A stretch of DNA of 61,205 nt, from NCBI GenBank assembly GCA_963697455.1, contig CAVOOI010000026.1, positions 1 to 61,205 of the forward strand, in the 5' to 3' direction. Below are positions 35,498 through 44,962 of this stretch, piece by piece. Source of the DNA: JAFEDN01 sp963697455. GTDB taxonomy: Bacteria; Pseudomonadota; Gammaproteobacteria; Coxiellales; Coxiellaceae. The position numbers and the translations under genes are program-made. Position 1 is the first letter of the stretch. Each line of letters starts with the position of its first letter. The notes beneath the pieces are model-generated. The model was not told the DNA's origin. It did not search any database and was given only the letters and a program-made list of their open reading frames with translations.

Positions 35498-36813
35498 CCG
35501 ATAAATCCACAGCAGCTACCGCTACCCATCAAGACTATAAAATTGCAGATATTAGTTTAGCCGAATGGGGGCGTAAAGAAATTCGCATTGCCGAATCGGA
35601 AATGCCTGGGCTGATGGCGTTAAGACGTCAATATGGGCCAAAAAAACCCTTAACCGGCGCTCGAATTACAGGCTGCATCCACATGACGATTCAAACCGCG
35701 GTGCTGATTGAAACTTTAATAGAGCTGGGCGCCAGCGTGCGCTGGTCTTCATGCAATATTTATTCGACTCAAGATCACGCCGCCGCTGCCTTGGCTGTGC
35801 GTGGAATTCCTATTTTCGCATGGAAAGGCGAAACTGAAGCAGAATATTATGCCTGCATTGAACACACGTTGCAGGGGCCCGATAACTGGGAACCCAATCT
35901 GCTGTTGGATGACGGCGGAGATTTAACTGCGGTGGTTCACGAAAAGCATCCGCGCCTGCTGCAAAATCTGAAAGGTTTGACTGAAGAAACCACTACTGGA
36001 GTTCACCGTTTATACGAGATGGCGGCGAAAGGCACGCTTAAAATACCAGCGATTAACGTGAATGATTCGGTTACCAAATCTAAATTTGATAATTTATATG
36101 GCTGTCGTGAATCTTTAATCGACGCCCTCAAACGCGCAACCGATGTGATGATTGCCGGAAAAACCGCGATAGTGGCAGGGTACGGCGACGTGGGGAAAGG
36201 CTGCACGCAAGCGCTGCAGGCTCTTGGCGCTAAAGTGTGGGTTACCGAAATAGATCCTATTTGCGCACTGCAAGCATCAATGGAAGGTTTCCCCGTAGTG
36301 ACTATGGAAGAAGCCGCGCCCGTGGGCGATATTTTCGTGACGGCAACCGGTAATCACGGCGTGATCCGGTTGGAACATATGCAGGTCATGAAAGATCAAG
36401 CCATTGTTTGTAATATCGGCCATTTCGATGTGGAAATCGACGTCGCCTCTTTAGAAAAATATCAATGGGAAAACATCAAGCCGCAAGTAGATCACGTGAT
36501 TTTCCCGGATGGTAAGCGGATTATTTTATTAGCCCGCGGTCGGCTGGTTAATTTGGGATGCGCTACGGGACACCCTAGTTTCGTCATGTCAAACTCATTT
36601 ACCAATCAAGTATTAGCTCAAATGGAGCTTTGGCAGCATGGCGAACGCTATAAGGTTAGTGTGCATGTGTTGCCCAAACATTTAGACGAACAAGTTGCGC
36701 GATTACACTTAGCGCGCATTAATGCCAAACTAACGGAATTAACCACTGAGCAAGCCAAATACTTGGGTGTTTCTAAACAAGGTCCCTACAAACCCGATTA
36801 TTATCGCTATTAA
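35494..36813 (+). CDS. ahcY: S-adenosylhomocysteine hydrolase
   Basis: A 439-aa cytosolic NAD-dependent enzyme splitting S-adenosylhomocysteine to adenosine and homocysteine. Motifs are CNIYSTQDHAAAAL, LLLDDGGDLT, NVNDSVTKSKFDNLYGCRES, the Rossmann GYGDVGKG (about 229-236) and the C-terminal KPDYYRY that completes the neighbouring active site in the tetramer. It is translationally coupled to metK. Use of AhcY instead of the Pfs/LuxS route is a lineage-informative trait within gammaproteobacteria. Confidence 0.97.
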   Translation: MTDKSTAATATHQDYKIADISLAEWGRKEIRIAESEMPGLMALRRQYGPKKPLTGARITGCIHMTIQTAVLIETLIELGASVRWSSCNIYSTQDHAAAALAVRGIPIFAWKGETEAEYYACIEHTLQGPDNWEPNLLLDDGGDLTAVVHEKHPRLLQNLKGLTEETTTGVHRLYEMAAKGTLKIPAINVNDSVTKSKFDNLYGCRESLIDALKRATDVMIAGKTAIVAGYGDVGKGCTQALQALGAKVWVTEIDPICALQASMEGFPVVTMEEAAPVGDIFVTATGNHGVIRLEHMQVMKDQAIVCNIGHFDVEIDVASLEKYQWENIKPQVDHVIFPDGKRIILLARGRLVNLGCATGHPSFVMSNSFTNQVLAQMELWQHGERYKVSVHVLPKHLDEQVARLHLARINAKLTELTTEQAKYLGVSKQGPYKPDYYRY

Positions 36814-36815
36814 GA

Positions 36816-36874
36816 TTAAGGACTCCAGAGTACTATTCCCTCCCCTTTCGAAGGGGAGGGTTAGGGTGGGGATG
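36816..36874. repeat. 59-bp dispersed repeat, copy 2
   Basis: Reverse complement of 1129-1187 with two mismatches. It begins right after the ahcY stop and ends 8 bases before the trpS stop, so its GC-rich palindrome (CCCTCCCC...GGGGAGGG) could terminate both convergent genes. Confidence 0.85.
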
Positions 36875-36881
36875 TATGTTG

Positions 36882-37955
36882 TTAGAAATCTTGTCGGGCA
36901 GCTTTTTTTACTGCTGCCAAAGTTTGTTCCGCCACAACATTAGCGCGTTCAGCACCCTCTCTCAAAATTTGCAGCACCTGCGCTAAATCATTTTGATATT
37001 CAGCCCGCCGCCGGCGAAACGGTTCCAGCAAAGCGTTCAATACTTCAATCAATTTTTTCTTGCAGGCGACGTCGCCAACCTGACCGGCCCGATATTGCGC
37101 TTTAGTTTGCTCTATCCAAGTTTTATCAGGATTAAAAATATCATGAAATATCCACAGCGGATTATTTTCGACCGTACCCGGGTCACTCGCACGCAACCGG
37201 TTGGGATCGGTGTACATGCCCATCACTTTTTTAGCTACGGTATCCGCATCGTCGCTTAATAAAATAGCGTTATCCAGCGACTTACTCATTTTCAATAAAC
37301 GTCCTTCAGGATTCGGCGGGCCAAGACCGACTAAGCGATCGACGCGGCCCACCAGCGGCGTGATTACCGGCAATAATCCTCCCGCATTAATATAATCCGC
37401 ATCCGCTGTATGCGGGTCAACTCCGCAATAAAGTTGATTAAACCGCCGCGCCACTTCACGAGTCATTTCTAAATGCGGCAGTTGATCCTCGCCCACCGGC
37501 ACTACGTCAGGTAAAAACGCCAGGATATCGGCGACTTGTAAGACCGCATATAATAAAAAACCAAATGAATAATTATCCCCTAATTTTTTATCCCGAATTT
37601 CATCTTTCAGGGTTGGATTACGCATTAATCGCGGAAAAGGAATCAGCATACTGAACAAAGAAGCCAGCGTATAAATCGCCGGTACTTCCGATTCAATAAA
37701 AATGACACTTTTCTGCGGATCAATCCCCGCCGCTAAATAATCGACGGTGATATCAAGGACGCTTTGCCGAATATCCGCAGGCCGGTCGGCGCGAGTAGTA
37801 AAAGCATGAATATTCGCCAATAGAAAATAACATTCATACTCATCTTGCAGTTTAACGCGGTTTTCCACCGACCCTACCCAATGCCCCAAATGCAATTTGC
37901 CGGTGGGAGTGTCCCCGGTAAGTAACCGTGGTTTATGAGTGATTTTTTTAGACAT
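36882..37955 (-). CDS. trpS: tryptophanyl-tRNA synthetase
   Basis: A 357-aa class I synthetase charging tRNA-Trp. The HIGH-like motif appears as TGDTPTGKLHLGHWVG (His at about 22-25) and the KMSKS loop as LKMSKSLDNAI; GEDQLPHLEMTREVARRFN is also characteristic. Length is usual. It is convergent with ahcY, separated by the 59-bp repeat, and its 5' side faces the HepT/MntA pair across the palindrome at 37995-38024. Confidence 0.96.
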   Translation of the reverse strand: MSKKITHKPRLLTGDTPTGKLHLGHWVGSVENRVKLQDEYECYFLLANIHAFTTRADRPADIRQSVLDITVDYLAAGIDPQKSVIFIESEVPAIYTLASLFSMLIPFPRLMRNPTLKDEIRDKKLGDNYSFGFLLYAVLQVADILAFLPDVVPVGEDQLPHLEMTREVARRFNQLYCGVDPHTADADYINAGGLLPVITPLVGRVDRLVGLGPPNPEGRLLKMSKSLDNAILLSDDADTVAKKVMGMYTDPNRLRASDPGTVENNPLWIFHDIFNPDKTWIEQTKAQYRAGQVGDVACKKKLIEVLNALLEPFRRRRAEYQNDLAQVLQILREGAERANVVAEQTLAAVKKAARQDF

Positions 37956-37994
37956 GCCTAGTATACTAACATAGGATCAGCCCATTAAAAACTC

Positions 37995-38024
37995 CGCCAT
38001 CCCGCGGTTAAGCCGCGGAATGGC
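37995..38024. repeat. palindromic repeat (catcccgcgg type)
   Basis: CGCCAT-C-CCGCGG and CCGCGG-A-ATGGCG are inverted around TTAAG. It is an intergenic relative of the element found inside the giant gene at 16220-16309 (shared core CATCCCGCGG). Confidence 0.7.
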
Positions 38025-38053
38025 GATAAAATTTTAAACTACAAGAGCCCATT

Positions 38054-38491
38054 ATGTCTTATCAACAACTGTTGTCTATTTCACGGCAAAAATTATTAAA
38101 AGCGCTCCGTCATCTTGAATACAGTTATAACAAAATTCAAAAGCTCCCAGTTGACGCTACCCAGCTAGATGAAGAAAGCTTAGAAACCTGGGAAAGTTTT
38201 TCAGCACGATTTGCCCGGGTAGTGGATATTTTTCTAACGCGATATTTGCGCGCCTACGTTTTAACTAATGATCCCGGCTTCGAAGGGACTTTACGCGATT
38301 TCGTCAATCAAGGTGAGAAGTTGGGCGTTATTGAAGATGCCCGGGCGTGGATGAGTATTCGGGAATTGCGCAACATCACTGCTCATGATTATTCTGAAAA
38401 TGATCTAACTCAATTTTTTGAGCGCCTGAAAAAAGAAACTCCGCGATTATTAACTATAAAGGCTAAAATGAATGCGCTTGACCCAGGATGA
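38054..38491 (+). CDS. HepT/HI0074-like HEPN-family toxin of a HEPN-MNT pair
   Basis: A 145-aa helical protein. The active-site motif RNITAHDY fits R-x4-H-x-Y of HepT toxins, HEPN RNases whose Tyr is AMPylated by the partner MntA. The surrounding SIRELRNITAHDYSE and LDEESLETWESFSARF are typical of HI0074-family proteins. It overlaps the nucleotidyltransferase gene by 20 bases. Members were once annotated as nucleotidyltransferase substrate-binding proteins; the toxin reading rests on the intact motif and gene pairing. Confidence 0.8.
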   Translation: MSYQQLLSISRQKLLKALRHLEYSYNKIQKLPVDATQLDEESLETWESFSARFARVVDIFLTRYLRAYVLTNDPGFEGTLRDFVNQGEKLGVIEDARAWMSIRELRNITAHDYSENDLTQFFERLKKETPRLLTIKAKMNALDPG

Positions 38492-38795
38492 AGTAACCAG
38501 TCTCGCTAAAGCAGCCGAAGAATTTATTGGTAAAAATCACGCGGAATTACGCTTGTTCGGTAGCCGCACGGATAGCCAAGCTAAAGGCGGAGATATAGAC
38601 TTGTTATTGCTTACATTTGATAGCGAAACTAATAGAATGCTATCTGCTCAAAAGCATTCGATTTTAGCGCGCATGAAAGAATTAATTGGCGATCAAAGGA
38701 TTGATCTTAAAATTGCTCAAGAATGCGAAATAAATAGCGATGCTTTTTTACAAATAATTTATCCAAAATCTTTGGTGTTAAAAAAATGGCCGTAG
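38472..38795 (+). CDS. MntA-like minimal nucleotidyltransferase antitoxin
   Basis: A 107-aa MNT-domain protein with the polymerase-beta motif GSRTDSQAKGGDIDLLL (GS-x10-D-x-D) and a later acidic residue in RIDLKIAQ. MntA enzymes AMPylate the Tyr of the HepT motif and so neutralise the toxin. It overlaps the HEPN gene upstream, ends 18 bases before prlC, and may be read into prlC. Confidence 0.82.
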   Translation: MRLTQDEVTSLAKAAEEFIGKNHAELRLFGSRTDSQAKGGDIDLLLLTFDSETNRMLSAQKHSILARMKELIGDQRIDLKIAQECEINSDAFLQIIYPKSLVLKKWP

Positions 38796-38813
38796 CCGCG
38801 CAGTGAGACATAC

Positions 38814-40835
38814 ATGAAACAATTACCGCAATTTAATACGATTGATCCAGCAATGATCACTTCCCAACTCCAGCAGATTTTGGATGAGAATCGCCAAACT
38901 CTCGAGGAATTACTGCAAAAAACCCAACCTTTTACCTGGCAAAATTGTCTATACCCGCTGGAAGATTTAGAAGAGCGCCTCCATCATTTCTGGTCGCCCA
39001 TCAGTCATTTAAATGCAGTGGCTAATAATCCAGCTTTACGCGAAGCTTACAATGCTGGGTTACCCATGCTCACTGATTATCATACTGAATTAGGTCATAA
39101 CCAAGCGCTTTACCAAGCGATTACCCAAATCGCCGAAAGCGAAGCATTTAATCATTTTGATTCAGCCCAAAAAATGGTAATCAAACATTATTTACGTGAT
39201 TTCAAATTAGCCGGTGTTTCTCTGCCGCCAGCGCAAAAACAGCGCTTTGCCGAATTATCCAAACAATCATCGCAATTAGGGACTCGCTTTGAAGAAAATG
39301 TTTTAGACGCCACTGAAGGTTGGGTCAAGCACATCACTGACCCACATGAATTAGCCGGTATACCTGAAATCGCCGTGCACGCAGCCCACGCCGCAGCAGA
39401 GCAAAAACAATTACCCGGCTGGCTCTTCACCCTGGAAGCACCCTCCTACTTAGCCATTATGCTCCATGCCGACTCCGCCAGTTTACGTCAAGAAATGTAT
39501 ACCGCTTTCGTCACTCGAGCTTCTGACCAAGGCCCGCAGGCCGGACGTTGGGATAACAGCAAAATCATTCAGGAAATGCTGGAAAACCGCTTAGAAAAAG
39601 CCCAATTACTAGGCTTTAAAAATTATGCTGAATTATCGTTAGCGACCAAAATGGTTTCCGCCCCTCAACAAGTTTTGGATTTTCTCCAAAGCTTGTTAGA
39701 CGCCAGCAGATCTAAAGCGATAAAAGAATTTGCAGAGGTCCAAGAATTTGCTGCTAATCAAACTGGTGAACAAAACTTACAGCCATGGGATGTCGGTTAT
39801 TACAGTGAAAAACTGCGCAAGCAGCGGTATGATATTTCTCAAGAAGAACTTCGCGCTTATTTCCCTTTAGAAAAAGTATTGACGGGATTGTTTACGATAG
39901 TCCAACGTTTATTTGGTATGAGTTGTCAGCCAGTCGAAGGCGTGGACGTGTGGCGTCCCGACGTGCGCTGCTACGCCATGTATGATAGCCAAAATCAATT
40001 ACGCAGTTATTTCTATATTGACTTATACGCGCGCCCGCACAAACGCGGCGGTGCATGGATGGATGAATATTGCGGACGGCGCAGACTGCCGGACGGTAGT
40101 TTGCAAATTCCCGTGGCGTTTTTAACCTGTAATTTTCAAGCTCCGGTGGGCAAAATGCCTTCCCTGCTCACTCATGATGAAGTGGAAACACTGTTTCACG
40201 AATTTGGCCATTGTTTACAGCACATGTTGACCCAGGTCGATTATACTCCGGTTGCTGGTATCAATGGGATTCCGTGGGATGCGGTGGAACTGCCCAGCCA
40301 AATTTTAGAAAACTGGGCGTGGGAAAAAGAATGTATTCAAATGATTGCCGAGCATTATCTTACGCGGCAACCGCTGCCTGAAGAATTATTCCAGCGGATG
40401 CGCACCGCAAAAAACTTCCAGCAAGCCATGCAAATGCTGCGTCAAATTGAGTTTGCCTTATTCGACTTTAGATTGCATATGCGGTTTGATCCACAGCAAC
40501 ACCATCAAGTTCAGAAAATCTTGGACTCGGTGCGCCAGCAGACTGCCTTACTACCCATTCCTGCATTTAACCGTTTTCAAAATAGCTTCGCGCATATTTT
40601 TGGCGGCGGTTATGCTGCCGGATATTACAGTTATAAATGGGCGGAAGTAATGGCCAGCGATGCGTTCGATCTATTCTTAGAAAAAGGCATTTTTGACCCC
40701 GAAACCAGCCAAAAATTTCTGCATACCTTTTTGGAAAGCGGCGGCTCAGTTGAACCGCTGGAACTATTCATTCAATTCCGTAGCCGCCCCCCGCAAACCG
40801 AAGCCTTGTTACGACAGTCCGGCATTGTTCCATAA
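38814..40835 (+). CDS. prlC: oligopeptidase A (M3 metallopeptidase)
   Basis: A 673-aa cytosolic zinc peptidase of the thimet/neurolysin family. The zinc motif is FHEFGHCLQHML (His462, Glu463, His466), with further conserved blocks RGGAWMDEYCGRRR, PVAFLTCNFQAP, GINGIPWDAVELPSQILENW and GGGYAAGYYSYKWAEVMASD. It degrades signal peptides and other short peptides. Full length and intact. Confidence 0.95.
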   Translation: MKQLPQFNTIDPAMITSQLQQILDENRQTLEELLQKTQPFTWQNCLYPLEDLEERLHHFWSPISHLNAVANNPALREAYNAGLPMLTDYHTELGHNQALYQAITQIAESEAFNHFDSAQKMVIKHYLRDFKLAGVSLPPAQKQRFAELSKQSSQLGTRFEENVLDATEGWVKHITDPHELAGIPEIAVHAAHAAAEQKQLPGWLFTLEAPSYLAIMLHADSASLRQEMYTAFVTRASDQGPQAGRWDNSKIIQEMLENRLEKAQLLGFKNYAELSLATKMVSAPQQVLDFLQSLLDASRSKAIKEFAEVQEFAANQTGEQNLQPWDVGYYSEKLRKQRYDISQEELRAYFPLEKVLTGLFTIVQRLFGMSCQPVEGVDVWRPDVRCYAMYDSQNQLRSYFYIDLYARPHKRGGAWMDEYCGRRRLPDGSLQIPVAFLTCNFQAPVGKMPSLLTHDEVETLFHEFGHCLQHMLTQVDYTPVAGINGIPWDAVELPSQILENWAWEKECIQMIAEHYLTRQPLPEELFQRMRTAKNFQQAMQMLRQIEFALFDFRLHMRFDPQQHHQVQKILDSVRQQTALLPIPAFNRFQNSFAHIFGGGYAAGYYSYKWAEVMASDAFDLFLEKGIFDPETSQKFLHTFLESGGSVEPLELFIQFRSRPPQTEALLRQSGIVP

Positions 40836-40837
40836 TC

Positions 40838-41080
40838 CTAAAGGTCTTCTCGTTGCTGAATCTTAGGCTGATCTCTGGTAGTCATAAAATCGTTAGAAAA
40901 TTTATGTAAACTATCGAACAGCGGCCGCCATGGAGCTTTCATCGGCAATAAGATGACCGCATTGCTTTGTTTTTTAATGAAGACCCGCCCTCCCTTAAAT
41001 CGAAATTCTAGTTGTAGATTCACCACAACACAAGTGGGCACAGGCAAGGGGAACCAGCTCATGCCGCACTTGCGCATGGA
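40838..41080 (-). pseudogene. VapB-like antitoxin, degraded N-terminus
   Basis: The C-terminal two thirds match VapB antitoxins: EFRFKGGRVFIKKQSNAVILLP (given in part: EFRF, IKKQSNAVILLP), followed by a toxin-binding tail (WRPLFDSLHKFSNDFM) and QQREDL. The expected AbrB-like start (SQAVRIPKE) is replaced by VVVNLQLE, and the frame runs on upstream to 41188 through unrelated sequence. No VapC follows, since the 3' end abuts prlC. A remnant of a toxin-antitoxin locus, next to an insertion element at 41242. Confidence 0.6.
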
Positions 41081-41241
41081 CTGGAGCCACCTTGCATCAA
41101 CGAATCGTCTTAGTAGCCCGCCTATCTGTCTCGGCTGCTTTCCCAGAACCGTCGGACGACAAAAGTCGCCCATGCACAACTGAACCACATAAAAAATATG
41201 CAGCTTGAAATGTTGTTCAATAGGGAAACGCCGACAGAATA

Positions 41242-42736
41242 CATGGCAATCGCATTGAATTTCTCCCCTCCTTATTTCAAATTTAGAAGTTTTTCTATCT
41301 CTTGATTTCTCAGCCTTTTTTCTTTATAAAACAGAGAGTTTTATACTAGGAAAGGAGCGCCTGATGAAATTGGAGAATACCTTTCTCGAGCATTTTTCAG
41401 ATCTCAAAGACCCTCGATTAAAGTCCCATCGTAATTTTAGATACAACTTGACCGACATTTTAGTGATCACTATTCTCGCCACGATCTGTGGGGCTGATAA
41501 TTGGGTAGAAATTTATAAATTTGGTTTAGCGAAAGAATCTTGGTTAAGAACATTTTTAGAATTACCGAGTGGGATTCCCTCGCCGGATACATTCGCTCAT
41601 GTATTTGCTCGCTTGGACCCGGTGGCCTTTGAGAGATGTTTTGCCCAATGGATAGCCTCTTTAAGTATTGATTTAAAGCAAGAAATTATTGCCCTGGATG
41701 GGAAAACAGTGAGGGGGTCTGGAAATAAAAGACAGGGACATCCTGCTATTCACCTGGTCAGTGCTTGGGCTACTCGAAATCGAATGATGCTAGCGCAAGT
41801 CAAAACCGCTGCCAAATCCAATGAAATTACCGCCATCCCCCAAGTACTGGAAATGATTGATGTCACAGGGGCTACCGTCACCATTGATGCGATGGGTTGT
41901 CAGACCAAAATTGCCAGACAGATTATTAGGCAGGGAGCGAATTATGTTCTTTCACTCAAGGAAAATCAGCCGACGTTGTATCAAGCCGTCTGTGCCATTT
42001 TTGCTTTAGCGGAAGGTGGAGAAAAGAAATATAAAAATATGTTGCACCTACGCAGAGTAGAGAAACTTCACAACCATGGCCGCATCGAAACACGGCGCTA
42101 TACATTGATATCTGCTCGGAAAGAAGCGGGTTTTAGCGTCCGGTTTCCGGGTTTAAAAGGGATAGGGAAAGTGGATATTACCCGAACCACCAATGATCAA
42201 GTTGAATATTCCACCCGCTATTTTGTTACCAGTTTAACCTACGAGCAGATCAACACTTTTGTGAAAGCGGTTCGTCAACATTGGCAAATCGAAGTAGACT
42301 TACACTGGTCTCTAGACGTGAGTTTCCGCGAAGACTTGAATCAATCTCGTATTGGGCATTCTGCTGAAAATTTAGCGCTGGTGAGACGGATAGCACTGAA
42401 TCTCCTTAAGCAAGAATCTACGCATAAACATGGGATCTCTTGCCGTCGCAAAACGGCAGGGTGGGATCATCAATATCTACTTAAAGTAATTACAGCGGAT
42501 CAACGCTTTAAATAAAAATTAACAATCTTAAATTCATTTTTTGGTTCTTCTGGCAGGTACTTGTAAGCTGTTTGTAGTTACTTTTTAACAGAGTAAATTA
42601 TCTCATTTATTCAGCACTTATATTTGGAAAATGACACTTACATTTAGATCTTTTGCGTTATTACTTCAGATAAAAACTATTTCTGGAAGGAACTTTGAAA
42701 AATTCTTGAAAAATTTAATTCAATGCGATTGCCATG
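41242..42736 (+). mobile_element. complete ISAs1-family insertion sequence, 1,495 bp
   Basis: The ends are perfect 20-base inverted repeats (CATGGCAATCGCATTGAATT at 41242-41261, complement at 42717-42736). The flanks carry an identical 10-bp direct repeat, CGACAGAATA, at 41232-41241 and 42737-42746, the target-site duplication. Inside is one intact transposase gene. All parts needed for movement are present, so insertion looks recent. Joining the flanks without the element and one repeat copy gives the ancestral intergenic site. Confidence 0.93.
41364..42515 (+). CDS. ISAs1-family transposase
   Basis: A 383-aa DDE transposase, full length. Characteristic blocks are the N-terminal LEHFSDLKDPRLKSHRNFRY, ILVITILATICGADNW, IALDGKTVRGS (first catalytic Asp), VTIDAMGCQTKIA (second Asp) and HWQIEVDLHWSLDVSFREDL with the catalytic Glu region. 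These are the H-repeat/ISAs1 signatures. GGAAAGGAG precedes the ATG. It is the only gene of the element. Confidence 0.93.
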   Translation: MKLENTFLEHFSDLKDPRLKSHRNFRYNLTDILVITILATICGADNWVEIYKFGLAKESWLRTFLELPSGIPSPDTFAHVFARLDPVAFERCFAQWIASLSIDLKQEIIALDGKTVRGSGNKRQGHPAIHLVSAWATRNRMMLAQVKTAAKSNEITAIPQVLEMIDVTGATVTIDAMGCQTKIARQIIRQGANYVLSLKENQPTLYQAVCAIFALAEGGEKKYKNMLHLRRVEKLHNHGRIETRRYTLISARKEAGFSVRFPGLKGIGKVDITRTTNDQVEYSTRYFVTSLTYEQINTFVKAVRQHWQIEVDLHWSLDVSFREDLNQSRIGHSAENLALVRRIALNLLKQESTHKHGISCRRKTAGWDHQYLLKVITADQRFK

Positions 42737-42746
42737 CGACAGAATA

Positions 42747-43105
42747 GCCGGTTTAAAAAAGACGAAAAATCGTGTAAGCTGTTTTCAGCCATGTTAACAA
42801 TTCCGTGTTAATCGTGGTTAGTACTGGTCAGGTGTGTCATCACTTGACCTGTACGCTTGATATTGTTACCCAAATAATTTCTAAAAGCAATATTTTAAGT
42901 TCAAATCAACTGCGCGGTCATCAGCGTCAAACATTGAGCAGATAGCGACAGGCACACCTATCATGCAATCCTCTTACATCTATCAAAAACACAGTGACAA
43001 AATAAATTTTAAGTACTTAATTTAGTAATAATCGCTGGCTAATTTTCTATATAAGAGAGAGACAGAAAACCAGCAAATGAGTAAACGGAAGTAAATCCTT
43101 CTTAA
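42747..43105. other. gene-free interval after the insertion sequence
   Basis: No coding frame is convincing. The only structure I see is an imperfect inverted repeat around 42835-42862 (GGTCAGGTG...CACTTGACC) and an AT-rich stretch. It is the original right flank of the insertion and the downstream side of the minus-strand gene at 43106. Confidence 0.4.
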
Positions 43106-44008
43106 TTAGACATCCTCGATATTTCGGCCAATGAACTCTTCAGAATTATCCCACGCTTTCGTCTTTTCATTATTATCTGGGTTGATATACCATGTCATTG
43201 CCCATCTTTTAGAAGGGTTCCATTCCCATGTAACTTTTTCGCCAAACTTATAATGATTCGGGTTTGTTGTTGGAAAAATTCTTTTAGCAATTGTCGCCCC
43301 AGAAGAGTCAATCATTTTCAAAATAAGACCTTTTGCATCTTTAATCAGATTAATACATAAAGAATCAGAATAAATATCTATACCAGATATACATACAATA
43401 TTAATTTGATGAGGAATGGACTTAATTGTTCTAAGAAGAGCAAGGCCAATATCCAAAATTGGAGGAATATTTTCATCATCTTTTAGCACATGCCCATGTA
43501 CAATTTTATTTCTTATATCCCAAAATATTTTTAATGACTTAGTGGCACTTAAGGGTAGATAATTTTTTTCGATTAGTGAATTGCATAGATGAAATGCTGA
43601 ATTTTTTATCTTTGGCTTTAATTGGCCTAAAGAACCAGCCAAAATACGAACCTCTTTTTCTAAAGTAGCTGAAAGCTTCATTATGCCTATTTTAGGGTTG
43701 ATCTTAGCAGCTTCTAAAATTTCATTTTCATCTTGATCTTGTTGGTAAAATTGTTTCTCATCTACTTCTGCAATTATGCTAGCGTTGCGACAAACTTCTT
43801 CTCGCGCCTCTTCAACAGTTTCTTTAAATTTGATGACCTCTAATTCAATTTCATTTCCAAAAATTTTAGCATATTTTAAACGTTTAAAAATTTCTTTTAT
43901 GTCGCACTTAAATTTAAGTATGAAAATTAATGTAACAATAGGCCATGCTATTTTTGCCAAAAAACGTAAAAGCTGGTTCATAATCTCAAGTATTGTTGCT
44001 GAATCCAT
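43106..44008 (-). CDS. membrane-anchored protein with HEPN-like R-x4-H motif
   Basis: A 300-aa protein: one N-terminal membrane helix (about 16-33, LAKIAWPIVTLIFILKF), a charged coiled coil (EIELEVIKFKETVEEAREEV), a helical domain at 105-200 and a beta-rich C-terminal domain (GEKVTWEWNPSKRWAMTWY). The helical part holds FWDIRNKIVHGH, an R-x4-H motif as in DUF4145/HEPN-type domains. This might be an RNase or structural domain. GGAAG precedes the ATG. It lies next to a NYN-domain gene on the same strand. The HEPN reading rests on the motif alone. Confidence 0.6.
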   Translation of the reverse strand: MDSATILEIMNQLLRFLAKIAWPIVTLIFILKFKCDIKEIFKRLKYAKIFGNEIELEVIKFKETVEEAREEVCRNASIIAEVDEKQFYQQDQDENEILEAAKINPKIGIMKLSATLEKEVRILAGSLGQLKPKIKNSAFHLCNSLIEKNYLPLSATKSLKIFWDIRNKIVHGHVLKDDENIPPILDIGLALLRTIKSIPHQINIVCISGIDIYSDSLCINLIKDAKGLILKMIDSSGATIAKRIFPTTNPNHYKFGEKVTWEWNPSKRWAMTWYINPDNNEKTKAWDNSEEFIGRNIEDV

Positions 44009-44164
44009 TTATGAAACTTCCGATTTGTTGTTAAAATATCTTTATAAAAATTACGATGAATGCACTTGTTCGCATATAACTCACAAGAATTTAACCCGCC
44101 ACCAACCGTCAGCACTACGTCTTTATTAGAATCAGTCTGACACCAAGACTTGTAAATGAGTTAC

Positions 44165-44869
44165 TTAGGCCAAGCAGCTGGCCTTTTCTATTTCTGATTT
44201 ACTTACGTGGTCACTGTTTCTATTTTTACAAGTAGACATTAAACCATCGACATGCTCATGTAAATCAGGGTTAATTGGGTTCCACATAGGGTCAAGGATA
44301 AAATCAATACCTTCTCTTCTTGCTAATTTTGCGGCTGGTACAAAATCACTATCGCCTGCTATTAATACAATTTGATCAACTTGTTTCTTAAAGGCTAATG
44401 CAGCAATATCTAGCCCAATCCGCATATCAACACCCTTCTGTCTAACATTATAGAATACGTCATTATCTTTTAGATCATTGATAGCGATACCGCCATTAAA
44501 TAATTGTTTAGTTTTTTCCGGCGTTATTTGCCAATCCGCATAATCCGCAAGCCTTCCTAATCGCAAAGCCACTTTTCTTAATTTACGCAATTCCTTATGA
44601 AAATCTTGACGAAATATTGATTCATTTGTTTTAGCAAAATCAATAGCTTTTTTGGTAACAGGATTATGTACTTTTTTGAGTAATGGAGGACAATCATAAT
44701 AAAAAATGCGGTATAGCTCTTTATTTTCCTGACCTTTTTGTTTAACTGATAAGTGTCGCAAACATATTTCGTGTAAATCTTTAGCGGTTTTTTGTGGAGT
44801 GGTATAAACGTAAAGATGGCGATAACGTTTTATGAAAAAACCACCATCAACCAGTATTGCTGTAGGCAT
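44165..44869 (-). CDS. NYN-domain (LabA/DUF88) putative RNase
   Basis: A 234-aa protein with the NYN/PIN-like pattern: MPTAILVDGGFF (first Asp), QKGVDMRIGLDIAALAF (central acidic pair) and IVLIAGDSDFVPAAKLAR (catalytic DSD). NYN proteins are metal-dependent nucleases, mainly acting on RNA. AAGGAG precedes the ATG. A long interrupted palindrome begins 37 bases upstream (44907-44962) and may be its operator. No membrane segment; the final 25 residues are polar. Neighbour to the HEPN-like gene, with a 156-base gap. Confidence 0.82.
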   Translation of the reverse strand: MPTAILVDGGFFIKRYRHLYVYTTPQKTAKDLHEICLRHLSVKQKGQENKELYRIFYYDCPPLLKKVHNPVTKKAIDFAKTNESIFRQDFHKELRKLRKVALRLGRLADYADWQITPEKTKQLFNGGIAINDLKDNDVFYNVRQKGVDMRIGLDIAALAFKKQVDQIVLIAGDSDFVPAAKLARREGIDFILDPMWNPINPDLHEHVDGLMSTCKNRNSDHVSKSEIEKASCLA

Positions 44870-44906
44870 TTGGAAAACTCCTTATCAAACACCGGATAAA
44901 AAAAAT

Positions 44907-44962
44907 GCTCTTGGGCTCGGTATTTCCGCTATACTAGTATGGAAATACGTACTGCCAAGAGC
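44907..44962. promoter_or_regulatory. 56-bp interrupted palindrome upstream of the NYN gene
   Basis: Outer arms GCTCTTGG and CCAAGAGC, inner arms GTATTTCC and GGAAATAC, and a self-complementary centre ATACTAGTAT. The nested symmetry suits a regulator binding site or a structured transcript start for the NYN gene. Confidence 0.5.
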
